Assembly (NCBI GenBank): GCA_028280065.1
Contig: JANQMN010000114.1
Span: 1-64,000, forward strand
Direction: 5' to 3'
Length of the DNA stretch: 64,000 nucleotides
DNA from: Hahella sp.
GTDB taxonomy: Bacteria > Pseudomonadota > Gammaproteobacteria > Pseudomonadales > Oleiphilaceae
Shown here: piece after piece, positions 45,795-55,284 of the stretch
Position numbering within the stretch: the first letter of the stretch is position 1
How the letters are laid out: each line of letters starts with the position of its first letter
The notes under the pieces: model-generated
The model's database searches: none
Seen by the model: the letters and a program-made list of their open reading frames with translations, nothing else
What the model was told of the DNA's origin: nothing
Made by a program: the position numbers and the translations under genes

Positions 45795-48700
45795 TTCCTT
45801 GCGGCACCTCATTTCCCTTTTTCTGTCCATGCCTTGGTTAATGGCCGGGCAAAAACTACCTGCCGCCGAATTGTTAAATTCGGGATCCCTCACCTTGATC
45901 GATGCGCAGCTAAATAGCTCAAGCTGGGCCGCTGCAAATATTCACGATAATGATGACGCCACGCGTTGGTTATCAACCCAACAGGCCAATGATCTGAATT
46001 TCGTATTCAATGCTGCTCGGGACCAGGCCTGTTTCAGTAGCATGGACTTCGTCAACTATGGCTCGGATGATCGCTCGGTCGAACGTTTTGTCCTGTTGCG
46101 CACTATGGATGCCGGCTTGGACGGAGACGGAGGAGAAATCGGCTGGATGCCGGTAGCTGCCGATTCAGCGCCGGCCGATCCGCTGAATTATATTATTTGG
46201 GCGCAGGGAGGAAGGCTGCAAAGTACCGATAGTCAACTGAATACCAGCAGCTGGGCCAGTGACAATATGTACGATGGAGACTATGCCTCCCGCTGGTTGA
46301 GCAACAAGGGTAACAATATCCACCAGTTCGCCTTTGATACCGATTGGGACGGTACCACCGGAGATTCGATTAATGTCGAGCAAATTGCCATTCGTAACTA
46401 TGGTACGGACGACAGATCCGTAGCCCGCTTTCAAGTAGAAGTGACTCTGGATGGCTCCACGTGGCGGAAGCTGGAAGTTCCGGGGACGCAAGCGGGTGAC
46501 GATGATTTCAACCCGCTGTTGCTGTGGGAGGGCGGCAGCCTTTCCGGCATCGACGGCCAACTGAATTCCACCAGTTGGGCCGCGCAAAACATCCATGATG
46601 GTGATCAAAATACCCGTTGGCTGAACAATAAGGGCAATAATACTCTCACTTTTTCCATTGATACCGATTTTGATGGAAGTACCGCAGAGCTGGATGCCGA
46701 CGACCGTTTCGACTTGCAAAGAATCTATCTGCAAAACTATGGCACCGACGACCGTTCGATCTTTCAATTTCAAGTGGAAGTCAAAACTGCATCCAACCCT
46801 GCCTGGACCAAACTGGAAGTGCCGGGAAGTGTCGCCGGAGAGAGTGACTTCCGGTTTTTGCTGGCACAGGAAGGCGGCTCTTTAACTGAAATCGATGGTC
46901 AACTGAACTCCAGCAGTTGGGCAGCCGCCAATATTCATGACGGTGATCAAAACACCCGATGGCTGAATAACCGTGGCAATAATTACCTGAGTTTTGTGGT
47001 CGACGGCAATGGTGACGGTAACAGTGGTGCGGATGGGGATGCAAGCGAGTTGTTTACCCTGGAAAAAATCTATCTGCGTAACTATGGCGCAGACGACCGT
47101 TCTGTCAGGCAGTTTCAAGTCGAAGTGAAGACCGACAGCCTCTCAGACTGGACCAAACTGGAAGTGCCGGGATCTGCCGCCGGTGATGCTGAATACGAAT
47201 ACCTGTTGTCTCATAACGGTGGAGCCCTGAACAACGTTGACTCGCAACTCAACGCGTCGAGTTGGGCCGCCGCCAATATTCATGATGGCGATCAAAATAC
47301 CCGATGGCTGAGTAATAAGCAGTCGAACAGCCTGGAATTCGAATTTGATACGGATTTAGACGGAAGTTCGGGGGACACCGTCAATATCGAAACCCTCGAG
47401 TTTTTCAATTACGGAGCCGACGACCGGTCCGTCGCCACTTTTGAAATAGATGTTCTGCTGGGTGGGACCTGGACAGCGGTAAGCGCTCCCGGAGGTGGTA
47501 CGGTATTTACGGCAACCATGGATAATGCGGGTCAATCCTGGTCAATCGGCCCATTTTCCAGCGTCGCAGGTTTGCGGTTCCGGTCCCTTACAAATCATGG
47601 GGATCCAAACTACACCGGGGCGCGGGAGCTTATTGTCAAGGGTACCGCCGTTGGCCCTTCCTATACTTTTACAGCCGGCATGAACGGTAACGGAGAGACC
47701 TTTGTATTAGATCCTGAAGACCAGGTGGGCAATGTTACCGAAGTACGGCTGCGCACGGTCAATAATCATGGTGATCCCAGTTACACAGGGGCTAGGGAAT
47801 TTCATGTATTAGGGAGTTCGGTGCACCCTAACCATACCTTTGAGGCTGCCATGAATGGCAACGGAGAGTTTTTCGAGTTGGATTCTGAAGATCGGCCTTC
47901 GCAGGTTACGGCGGTGCGCCTGATCACCATCAGTAACCATGGCGATCCGAGTTATACCGGTGCCCGTTCTTTTCGGGTGTTCGGGCCATCCACTGGCCCC
48001 AGCCATGTATTTACAGCGCCAATGACCAGCGCACTGAGCACTATTGTCTTGGATACCGAAGACACTGCCTCCGATGTGGTGGGTGCGCGTTTCATCACCG
48101 TCAGTAACCATGGTGATCCTAGCTACATCGGGTTAAGGGAATTCGGACTGCGCGGAACGCCGGTGGGACCTGACTATATTTTCTACCCGCAGATGACAAG
48201 CGCGCTACAGCAGTTTAGTTTCGCTCCTACAGAAGGCACGGTGTTCCGTTTTCACCCCTTGAGCAATCATGGCGATGCCAGCTATACCGGTGCTTCCGAA
48301 ATAAAGCTCTATGGCAACTTAGGCAACTGCTGTAGCCTCGGCGGGCTGGTAATAAGCCAACCGGCTGCGGGAATTGCTTGTCCGGATAGCAGGGCGGAAA
48401 TTGATATAGTGGCCATGTGCTCTGGCGGTGTTAACGTAAAAGCGGATTACCTGGGAACTGTTCAGCTCAGCGGACCCGGGGGAGCCAGCTTTTTCGACAG
48501 CCAGACCGGAGGCAGCGAGATTTCCAGCTACACCTTCAATCCTGCGGATAATGGCGCAGCCAGTGTATATCTGTTCTATGAAAACGTCGGTAACGATGTC
48601 CAGGTTACGGTTACTGATGCCGATGCGGGAATCGCTACTACTGCGACGGCAGGAACGGACTTCGGCGCGGAAGGCTTTCGAATTTACCAGCAACCGGAAA

Positions 48701-50421
48701 ATATGTTGTGCGGTGCAACCACCAGTGTCGGAATTGAGGCTTACGGCCAAGTGCCTGGCGGCAATTGTCAGCCGTTAACCGGATTTACCGGAGATCGGGC
48801 GGTCAAAGCCTGGTTCGAGGCAAGTTTGGATACTTCCTCCGGAGCGGACGATACCGAAACGCCTATAGGGGTTCCTGCCGGTGCTTGTAATGTCGCGGGT
48901 ACAGGAGGATTGTGTATATTGGATGAAGGGCAACCCGTTGAGGCGAACTTGACGCTGAACTTTGTCGCGGGCAGATCCAGTTTGATACTCTCACATGGTA
49001 ACGCCGCCCGCATCGACGCACTGCATTTCAGGCACGATGAGGGTCCCTATGACGGTGCGGATTTTTCTATTCTTCAGGCCGCCACCAACAGCTTCGTCGT
49101 GAGTCCGGAACAACTGCAACTGAGTATTGCAGAAGCCGATTGGTCTGCGGATAGCGGTGCTGAAAGTTCCATATTCAAGAAAGCCGGAGAATCGTTTGAG
49201 GTAAAGGTTGAGGCAATCTGCGCCGATGCCAGCACGGCCGTCAGTTACCTTAGCCAGGCCGACATCGCTTTGGCGCATACGCTTGCGCTACCCTCCGGCG
49301 GATCGGAAGGCATTTTCGGCACGTTGTCCACCCGGATAGACGGAAGCACTGTTGGAGGTATTCAGACCGTTGCGCAATCCATCTCCGAAGTCGGTGTTTT
49401 CGATTTACAGGCCAGCCTGCCAAATGCGTCATACTTCGGTGTGACTATCGCCGGCGCCGAACTAGAAAATGTTGGAAGATTTATTCCTTCCTACTTGGAA
49501 ATGGTGCCTAATTCTCCAGGATTTTCCGCCCCGGACGGTTGTGCATCGCCGAATACCTGGAATTTTGCCTATCAAGGTCAACCCTTTCCCTGGTCGATTC
49601 GTCCCGAGATCGAGATTACCGGCAAAAATATCCAGGATGAAACCACCAATAATTATGATGGGGCATTCTTTAAATTTACCAATGCTCAGGGTGGCCGGCT
49701 ATATGTAGACAATACGGCGACCAGTTCGACGCTGGCCTTTACGTCTAATCCGGTAAGTTTCAGAAACGACGCCGCATACGACGGCAAGCAAACCTTGGAA
49801 TTTAACGACAATAATTTTGTGTATCAAAAAATCAACTTAAATCCTGATTCCACCGACGGACTCTTTCATGCAAATGTCAGTCTGCAACTGGCGATCGGAG
49901 AGCTGCAGGATGCGGATGGCGTTTGTTTCCGGAGCGATAACTCCAGTGAGTGCCGGGGGCTGAACTTTGAAAATATAGGCGATGTGGAGATCCGTTATGG
50001 GAGGTTACGCATGGAGAATGCCTTCGGGCCCGAAGACAAGGATCTGCAGGTCCCCTTGCGGGCGGAATATTGGACTTCGTCCGGTTGGGAGACTAATCAG
50101 GCGGATCAATGTACCGAGTATCAGAGTTTGGATTTCGAATTAAGCAACTATCAGGATGCTTTGGAAAATGGGGAGACCGATCTGCAGGTGGCGGGTAGCG
50201 ACATTGGAAACGCCGGTTTAGCAGATGGCGAAGGCAATCAGGCGCAGTTAACCGCACCGGGCTTTGGTAATCCCGGTTCTGTCGATATCACTTTGGATGT
50301 CGAATCCTGGCTTGAAGCAAACTGGGGATCAGGTGCTGCCGAAGACCCGGAAGCAACGGCGACTTTTGGCGTATATCGAGGACATGACCGGATAATATTC
50401 TGGCGGGAAGTGACTGACTAA
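45775..50421 (+). CDS. Large MshQ-like surface protein with discoidin-like repeats
   Basis: 1548 residues with an N-terminal hydrophobic leader (about 10-25). Five units of about 108-115 residues follow (about 37-575), each with QLNSSSWAAANIHDGDQNTRWL and RNYGADDRSVxxFQVEV. DGDQNTRW is typical of discoidin/F5-8C carbohydrate-binding folds. Five shorter units of about 55 residues carry NHGDPSYTGAREF (about 576-850). The C-terminal 600 residues match the DUF6701 region of the MSHA-pilus protein MshQ: WSIRPEIEITGKN, RYGRLRMENAFGPEDKDLQVPL, WLEANWGSG and FGVYRGHDRIIFWREVTD. No other msh genes are nearby. I infer an adhesin-like exported protein that may recognise glycans. Confidence 0.8.
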   Translation: MGVLELNSLRHLISLFLSMPWLMAGQKLPAAELLNSGSLTLIDAQLNSSSWAAANIHDNDDATRWLSTQQANDLNFVFNAARDQACFSSMDFVNYGSDDRSVERFVLLRTMDAGLDGDGGEIGWMPVAADSAPADPLNYIIWAQGGRLQSTDSQLNTSSWASDNMYDGDYASRWLSNKGNNIHQFAFDTDWDGTTGDSINVEQIAIRNYGTDDRSVARFQVEVTLDGSTWRKLEVPGTQAGDDDFNPLLLWEGGSLSGIDGQLNSTSWAAQNIHDGDQNTRWLNNKGNNTLTFSIDTDFDGSTAELDADDRFDLQRIYLQNYGTDDRSIFQFQVEVKTASNPAWTKLEVPGSVAGESDFRFLLAQEGGSLTEIDGQLNSSSWAAANIHDGDQNTRWLNNRGNNYLSFVVDGNGDGNSGADGDASELFTLEKIYLRNYGADDRSVRQFQVEVKTDSLSDWTKLEVPGSAAGDAEYEYLLSHNGGALNNVDSQLNASSWAAANIHDGDQNTRWLSNKQSNSLEFEFDTDLDGSSGDTVNIETLEFFNYGADDRSVATFEIDVLLGGTWTAVSAPGGGTVFTATMDNAGQSWSIGPFSSVAGLRFRSLTNHGDPNYTGARELIVKGTAVGPSYTFTAGMNGNGETFVLDPEDQVGNVTEVRLRTVNNHGDPSYTGAREFHVLGSSVHPNHTFEAAMNGNGEFFELDSEDRPSQVTAVRLITISNHGDPSYTGARSFRVFGPSTGPSHVFTAPMTSALSTIVLDTEDTASDVVGARFITVSNHGDPSYIGLREFGLRGTPVGPDYIFYPQMTSALQQFSFAPTEGTVFRFHPLSNHGDASYTGASEIKLYGNLGNCCSLGGLVISQPAAGIACPDSRAEIDIVAMCSGGVNVKADYLGTVQLSGPGGASFFDSQTGGSEISSYTFNPADNGAASVYLFYENVGNDVQVTVTDADAGIATTATAGTDFGAEGFRIYQQPENMLCGATTSVGIEAYGQVPGGNCQPLTGFTGDRAVKAWFEASLDTSSGADDTETPIGVPAGACNVAGTGGLCILDEGQPVEANLTLNFVAGRSSLILSHGNAARIDALHFRHDEGPYDGADFSILQAATNSFVVSPEQLQLSIAEADWSADSGAESSIFKKAGESFEVKVEAICADASTAVSYLSQADIALAHTLALPSGGSEGIFGTLSTRIDGSTVGGIQTVAQSISEVGVFDLQASLPNASYFGVTIAGAELENVGRFIPSYLEMVPNSPGFSAPDGCASPNTWNFAYQGQPFPWSIRPEIEITGKNIQDETTNNYDGAFFKFTNAQGGRLYVDNTATSSTLAFTSNPVSFRNDAAYDGKQTLEFNDNNFVYQKINLNPDSTDGLFHANVSLQLAIGELQDADGVCFRSDNSSECRGLNFENIGDVEIRYGRLRMENAFGPEDKDLQVPLRAEYWTSSGWETNQADQCTEYQSLDFELSNYQDALENGETDLQVAGSDIGNAGLADGEGNQAQLTAPGFGNPGSVDITLDVESWLEANWGSGAAEDPEATATFGVYRGHDRIIFWREVTD
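45883..47499 (+). repeat. Five discoidin-like coding repeats
   Basis: Within the MshQ-like gene, five in-frame units start near 45883, 46207, 46531, 46873 and 47218. Each opens with GG(S/R/A)L, has QLN(S/T/A)SSWA and DGDQNTRWL (first two divergent), then NYG(A/T/S)DDRSV. Units 3 and 4 are the most alike, suggesting recent duplication, whereas unit 1 is most diverged. This is internal duplication inside one gene, not a mobile repeat. Confidence 0.8.
47500..48324 (+). repeat. Five short NHGDPSYTG coding repeats
   Basis: Five units of about 165 bases follow the discoidin-like block. Each ends near NHGD(P/A)(N/S)Y(T/I)G and a REF/RSF/REL strand, and begins with FTA.M or similar. They look like a second, smaller beta-sandwich repeat, or degenerate discoidin halves. 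Unit five is the most diverged. Confidence 0.75.
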
Positions 50422-50505
50422 CTTGTCAGCCTGAAACAGAGGTTTCGGAGTGATAACCAGCTTGGTACCGGGATATACCGGCCTGGGTCGAAGATCCGGT
50501 CCCGG

Positions 50506-52659
50506 TTAATAGCTGCGCTCGATTTCCTCAACCATATACCAACCCAGGGTGCGGATTGGCGCATAGATAATTAGCAGCGTTTTACCGTTTTCCAACAGCT
50601 CCATTTGTCCGGAATTATTCTGTCTGATCTCGTTCACGAGTTCGGCGTGGGGGTATGGCTCAAATTCGACCGTTGAAAAATCTTTTTGCGCCTCTTTCAC
50701 CGCCTCTTCATTCAGCTCCCAGGAAATGACGATTTCACCCTTTTCATTGATGAGATATCGAGTCAATACAGAACTGTCGTCCTGGTCAGACAGAATCATC
50801 CGGCTTCGGGTGTAATCGAAAGTGATATCGATGGAGGCCACTCCCAAAAACCGCCGATCCAAACTCCATAGAGATTTGGAAGCCGATATGATGACGCCTT
50901 GGCCGAAGGCATCGACATAAGGCGCGCTCCATTTAACGCCACGGAAATCCTTTGCAGCAAGATACCATGGCCGTTGCCGCGGATCATAATCGTCCGGCAG
51001 AACGCCGCTGCCGGGATAATAGACGATTAAGCCATTGCTCGTTGCAAAGTAAATCCACCTGATTGGAAAGCCGGTGGTAACGGCGATATCTTGCAGTGAA
51101 TCAGGTCGGCTGTGAGTATTCGGATCGCTTGCCGCCAGATACGAGAAGATCCCATCGAACAATGTATTTACCGAGTCGAGCGTCGGTTCCACTTCCTCCG
51201 GCGATAAACCCGGAGCCAGAGCATAGCTGCCGTAGAGAAGGTTTACATTTTGCTGGTAGAGCGGCGAAAACAGCGTTTGTTCCGGCGCGGATGCTAAATC
51301 TTGGAACAAATGGTAGGGATAAACGCGCTGACTGGATGAATAAGAAGGACGCTGCAGGAGAAACTCGACTCGGTCACCGTAGCGTTCCAGAATATTTGCC
51401 AATGATTTGAAATGACTGTCTATATCGTGGGCGCGCCTTTCAATGGCATTGTGGTAACCGACTGTCTTAAGTTCGCGTTGTTTAGACAGTTCCACGGATT
51501 GCTTTTGCGCGATTAAACTGAATATGGTGACCGAGGCGGCAAACAACAATACGACGATGAAAGAAACAGCCGTTGCCGCGCGGTATTTGGTAAAAAGCCG
51601 AAGACTCCGGCGTACCAAGTTGTCCGGTCGTGCTGCCAACTCCTCGCCTTTTAAGAACCGCCGTATATCCGTCGCCATGGCTTCCACGGAAGCATACCTA
51701 TCCTCCGGATTGAACTGCGTGGCCCGGCTTATCACTGCCTTGATATCCGGTGAAATGGTGCATTGTCGTAGCTGATGGGTGATAGGAGCCAAATTACCGG
51801 CTTTGGTATTTTCTAGTCTCTCCTTGCCCTTGCTACCGGCAATGCTGTTTTTCAGCGTCACCAGTTCAAAAAGAATGGCACCCAATGCATATTGATCCAC
51901 CACCGGGGTAGCCGGCTGGCCATTTAGACGCTCTGGCGCTAGGTATCCCGGTGTGCCCGATAGTACCTCTCCCGTGGTTAGTTCATGGTCCTGAACCTGA
52001 GCGATTCCCCAATCCATGACGAATACCTGGTGATAGCTTCCGATCATAATATTTTGCGGCTTCAAGTCATGGTGAATTACCTTCTTATTGTGGGCATATG
52101 AAATCGCGTCGCAGACTTTGATAAAGTGCTCCAGCCGCTCTGGCAAAGCCCGGTTTTCCATGGCGGCGGCGTCTTTCGGTTGCTTCTGCAAGGCATTGCG
52201 TTGCGCTTTGATATGGTCTTTCAGAGTATTGCCATGAATGAGTTTCATGGCAATATGACAGCCACCGTCATTGTCCTTGCTGATCCCGTAAAGTGGTACG
52301 ATAGATGGGTGATCCAGTTGTGCCGTAATCATCGCTTCGGTGATAAACCGGGAGATTACTTCCTGTTTTTCAACATAGTTGGGTTTAAGCGATTTAATGG
52401 CAACATAACGTCGCAGCGATTTATCCAGCGCCGTGGTCAATATTCCTTGGGTACCTTCATTGAACTTGCTGATGAGTTGATAGCGATCGAACAGGTTTTC
52501 CAGGTGCTTTTCGTTAAATTGCGCTAGAGAGGGTTGTTCTGAATCCACTTCTCCCGCATCGGCGATCATGGTGTAGAATTGGCTGTCCAGCTCGCCCTCC
52601 GAGCGAGAGTCCTCAGGGGAGTAATCTTCCTCAGCCTCATCCACCGAGCTGTTTCCCAT
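50506..52659 (-). CDS. Ser/Thr protein kinase with C-terminal Cache sensor
   Basis: 717 residues. An acidic N-terminus (1-50) precedes the kinase domain (about 58-340): loop FNEGTQG, VAIKSLK (Lys89), catalytic VIHHDLKPQN (Asp198), VMDWGIAQ replacing DFG, and GTPGYLAPERL. The DFG-to-DWG and HRD-to-HHD changes keep the catalytic aspartates. A membrane helix (about 361-383) leads to a long extracytoplasmic region with a Cache domain (about 550-640; RQRPWYLAAKDFRG). So an outside ligand is sensed by a C-terminal domain. The PASTA repeats of other kinases are absent. Confidence 0.92.
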   Translation of the reverse strand: MGNSSVDEAEEDYSPEDSRSEGELDSQFYTMIADAGEVDSEQPSLAQFNEKHLENLFDRYQLISKFNEGTQGILTTALDKSLRRYVAIKSLKPNYVEKQEVISRFITEAMITAQLDHPSIVPLYGISKDNDGGCHIAMKLIHGNTLKDHIKAQRNALQKQPKDAAAMENRALPERLEHFIKVCDAISYAHNKKVIHHDLKPQNIMIGSYHQVFVMDWGIAQVQDHELTTGEVLSGTPGYLAPERLNGQPATPVVDQYALGAILFELVTLKNSIAGSKGKERLENTKAGNLAPITHQLRQCTISPDIKAVISRATQFNPEDRYASVEAMATDIRRFLKGEELAARPDNLVRRSLRLFTKYRAATAVSFIVVLLFAASVTIFSLIAQKQSVELSKQRELKTVGYHNAIERRAHDIDSHFKSLANILERYGDRVEFLLQRPSYSSSQRVYPYHLFQDLASAPEQTLFSPLYQQNVNLLYGSYALAPGLSPEEVEPTLDSVNTLFDGIFSYLAASDPNTHSRPDSLQDIAVTTGFPIRWIYFATSNGLIVYYPGSGVLPDDYDPRQRPWYLAAKDFRGVKWSAPYVDAFGQGVIISASKSLWSLDRRFLGVASIDITFDYTRSRMILSDQDDSSVLTRYLINEKGEIVISWELNEEAVKEAQKDFSTVEFEPYPHAELVNEIRQNNSGQMELLENGKTLLIIYAPIRTLGWYMVEEIERSY

Positions 52660-52736
52660 ATCTAAAACTACCTCAACACTGCTTAGCGATAGATGAAGCT
52701 AATTATAGCAGCAGTCCATCAAAATTCAGTGCGGAG

Positions 52737-52765
52737 CCAACATGGCCTTTATGTGCCAATGTTGG
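52737..52765. other. Perfect-stem hairpin between two minus-strand genes
   Basis: CCAACAT-GGC (52737-52746) pairs with GCC-A-ATGTTGG (52755-52765): 10 bp with one bulged A and an 8-base loop. It lies between the small secreted protein and the kinase. No T run follows on either strand, so it is either a Rho-associated hairpin or an operator. Confidence 0.4.
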
Positions 52766-52809
52766 ATACTAAGGACTTGTCAATCAACTAGTTGGGCCAA
52801 AAAAATCCG

Positions 52810-53025
52810 TTATCCCTGTACTGCAATAAGGTCCTCGAGATCCTTATGCTCAAGCTGCACCTTGGTCGCTCTCCCGGACACAAGTTCACCCTTTTTCATA
52901 AAATACTTGGCCTTCTCCGTTTCGTTTAGCAGCCAAAAATCAGAATTCGCTTTTTGATTTGCAATACCTCCATCCTGGGCATATGCCGCGAAACCGGATA
53001 ACGCCAACAACATACCGGAAACCAA
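52810..53025 (-). CDS. Tiny secreted protein
   Basis: A 71-residue protein from TTG 53025: a hydrophobic leader VSGMLLALSGFAAYA followed by a mature QDGGIANQKANSDFWLL and EKAKYFMKKGELVSGRATKV. The expected basic n-region lies just upstream: codons IKINKVL in frame, preceded by stop TAG. ATT at 53046 would then give IKINKVLLVSGMLLALSG, a perfect signal peptide. The start is therefore uncertain: TTG 53025, or rare ATT 53046 (a mutated ATG is also possible). Mature chain about 55 residues, charged. No family is recognised. Confidence 0.55.
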   Translation of the reverse strand: MVSGMLLALSGFAAYAQDGGIANQKANSDFWLLNETEKAKYFMKKGELVSGRATKVQLEHKDLEDLIAVQG

Positions 53026-53046
53026 TAAAACTTTATTTATCTTAAT

Positions 53047-53484
53047 ATAACCCCAGCTCTATAGTTGTAGAGTCATTTATAAGGAGAAGCTGACGGGCAG
53101 ATGATTACTTAAAGACGATTACAGATTGGTCATATCGGAAATGTATTCCTAATCAGACTCAATAACAGAAACTGCTGATAAATATAAGGTTGAGAGTAAA
53201 GCCCTGAACCTTGGCTGGCTATGTACAAGAAGAGCTCTTTGGTAGGTTGACCGAAAACCTAGGTATAAAAGAAATTTCTATGAATTCTAGAATCTGTATT
53301 AAGTGTGGCTGCTCATAACTACTATACTGAAGTTATTTGACTTTTACTCTGAATTCCCAGACAAAGCAAAATTCTATCGGAGTATTCCGCATGGTTTTGC
53401 TTTACTCTATTAACTGTTTGTTTTGACTGTCGTTTTTCGTTATTTATATTGCTGAACTAGTTTCATTATATGCAGTTTTGGTTT
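53047..53484. other. AT-rich intergenic stretch with a long hairpin
   Basis: Between the tiny secreted protein and the stop of the protease gene. No credible ORF. It contains AAAGCAAAA (53363-53371) and TTTTGCTTT (53395-53403), a 9-bp stem around 23 bases that itself carries a CGGA/TCCG mini-stem. There is no T run just after it, so it may not be a terminator. Confidence 0.4.
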
Positions 53485-55212
53485 TCAGTTTGTCCTGTTA
53501 GAATTCAATATGAAGTAATAAGATATCTCTGGTACGGCAGAGGAATGGCCTGCAAAGTACCGAAAGCAGTCGTTAAACCAAATGATAAATCGATCTGTAT
53601 GTTTGCTTGTGCCAATAGGGTATTGCCGCATTTTCCAACGATTGTGCTTACCGTTGTTCTGATAGACGCCTCCGGCATTATAGGCGCAGGCAACTATTGG
53701 AGGATCAAAGTTGGTCACTATATGTTGTTCCTTTATGTAAGCCGTGCCAGCTCGAATAGAGACCTCTGGAGTCATCAAATCGATAGATGGAAGGTAAGGA
53801 TTGTTTAGCGCCTGACGTGCTGTAGAGAGAAGAGTTTGCATTAGCCCTAAGGATACCTTGTGCGGCGTTTCTTCATCGCTCAGATAACCCGGCTCCTCAC
53901 GTCTTGCATTCACATTGCCTCCAGACTCAGTACATATAGAGGCCAGAATCAGCTCGTAAGGAACATCAAACTCTCTGCTAGCCAGCTTGATCTGTCTGTC
54001 GAATTTTGCGATAACTCCCGGCACTGTAGTAAGTTTCCCGGCCGACGATTCGATATTTCCATCAATCTCTAGTCCCTTAGGCGTCAATCTCCAATAAGCT
54101 GAATCAAAAATATTATGGCTTTGCGTCAAAGCACTAATGTCGAGCGATGGCTGAAGTTCAGTCCCGGCTTGATTTTGCTGAATATCATCATTGAGAGTAA
54201 AATCAGAAACCGGCCAAACTCCAAAGTAATTCAAAACTGGCAATATCGGATAAAAGACGGAATGCGTATAAGAGCCAGCGAAGTGGATACCGGTCAGCTT
54301 GTTATCTGAGGTAACGACTACAGCTCCGCTATCACCAGGCTGTCCATAGCCTGTGCATAGTGTTACGCCACGGAACCCAGCGTAGAATTGATTGCCATTT
54401 TTATCTGTATAAGGAAGCCTCAACCTAAAGTCTTTTCTTAGAATAGTGCCAGATGAAAAGTTAGACTTTTTTCCTACAATTCTGATAGTGCGCCCTTCAG
54501 CAACAGTCCCTGTCACACCTTGAATAGCTCCAATATAGGGAATGTCAGTACGAAAAGGGATGTCCTCTCTCAACTCGGCGATTGCAGCATCAAATCGATT
54601 CGGGTAACCGGAATTGCTAAATTGGATGGGAATTGAGCCAGAATACTTTGCTACTTCAAACCGGCTGTTAGCCTGCCCTCCATCCGCCAATGCCGGTTGG
54701 AGTACCATGCTATTTTGCTCGGTTACAAATGGTTTGAGTACGTGGGAACAACTCAATATGTACCTTTTACCGGGTGCCCGAGTTGAATGAACAATAATAC
54801 CCAGCGTTCCGGGGGCTTGTTCAATACAGGCTACACTGACGCTTGCATGAATAGGACGACGTCGATTTTCCAATAAATTATGAGGCATGATTTTGCCAGT
54901 TTCCTCGACATCAAGAGGGAACTCAGTTCCGTCTTCCAATTGGATAAATTTTGGAGCGGGATTTTTGACTTGGTCGTGTGGACGTTTCTTGTCTACATAT
55001 ACGCAAATACAGGGCTTTTGAGTATCGTTATATGACACTAACTTGGTCCCAACGGCAATACCTTGGACACTCTCGTCCGATAACCATTCCCGGCAACTCT
55101 GTTGCAGGTTCCTGGCTATCTCCATATCTTTCTTTTTCAGCCCTTTGGTTCCAGCCCCATCGCATACAAAATCTAATACTCTGGTTAAAGCTTGACGTTT
55201 TTTCTGGTCCAT
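53485..55212 (-). CDS. Trypsin-like protease fused to a lytic transglycosylase
   Basis: 575 residues. The N-terminal region (about 1-120) resembles the lead of bacterial trypsin-like proteins (GIAVGTKLVSYNDTQKPCICVYVDKKR). The protease triad is visible: His157 in ILSCSHVLKP, Asp208 in NRFDAAIAEL, Ser295 in GQPGDSGAVVV. The C-terminal region (about 400-550) is an SLT domain: PYELILASICTESGGNVNA with catalytic Glu429, VSLGLMQTL, and IVACAYNAGG. I see no signal peptide. Protease plus cell-wall lyase in one chain is uncommon. It is 72 bases downstream of the lipoprotein gene, same strand, hence likely one operon. Confidence 0.8.
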   Translation of the reverse strand: MDQKKRQALTRVLDFVCDGAGTKGLKKKDMEIARNLQQSCREWLSDESVQGIAVGTKLVSYNDTQKPCICVYVDKKRPHDQVKNPAPKFIQLEDGTEFPLDVEETGKIMPHNLLENRRRPIHASVSVACIEQAPGTLGIIVHSTRAPGKRYILSCSHVLKPFVTEQNSMVLQPALADGGQANSRFEVAKYSGSIPIQFSNSGYPNRFDAAIAELREDIPFRTDIPYIGAIQGVTGTVAEGRTIRIVGKKSNFSSGTILRKDFRLRLPYTDKNGNQFYAGFRGVTLCTGYGQPGDSGAVVVTSDNKLTGIHFAGSYTHSVFYPILPVLNYFGVWPVSDFTLNDDIQQNQAGTELQPSLDISALTQSHNIFDSAYWRLTPKGLEIDGNIESSAGKLTTVPGVIAKFDRQIKLASREFDVPYELILASICTESGGNVNARREEPGYLSDEETPHKVSLGLMQTLLSTARQALNNPYLPSIDLMTPEVSIRAGTAYIKEQHIVTNFDPPIVACAYNAGGVYQNNGKHNRWKMRQYPIGTSKHTDRFIIWFNDCFRYFAGHSSAVPEISYYFILNSNRTN

Positions 55213-55284
55213 AATTATTCCTACTATTTAAGTAGAATCTGGTGATGGCAAGGTGGTTTGAATATCGCAACAGGCTTCAAAAAC

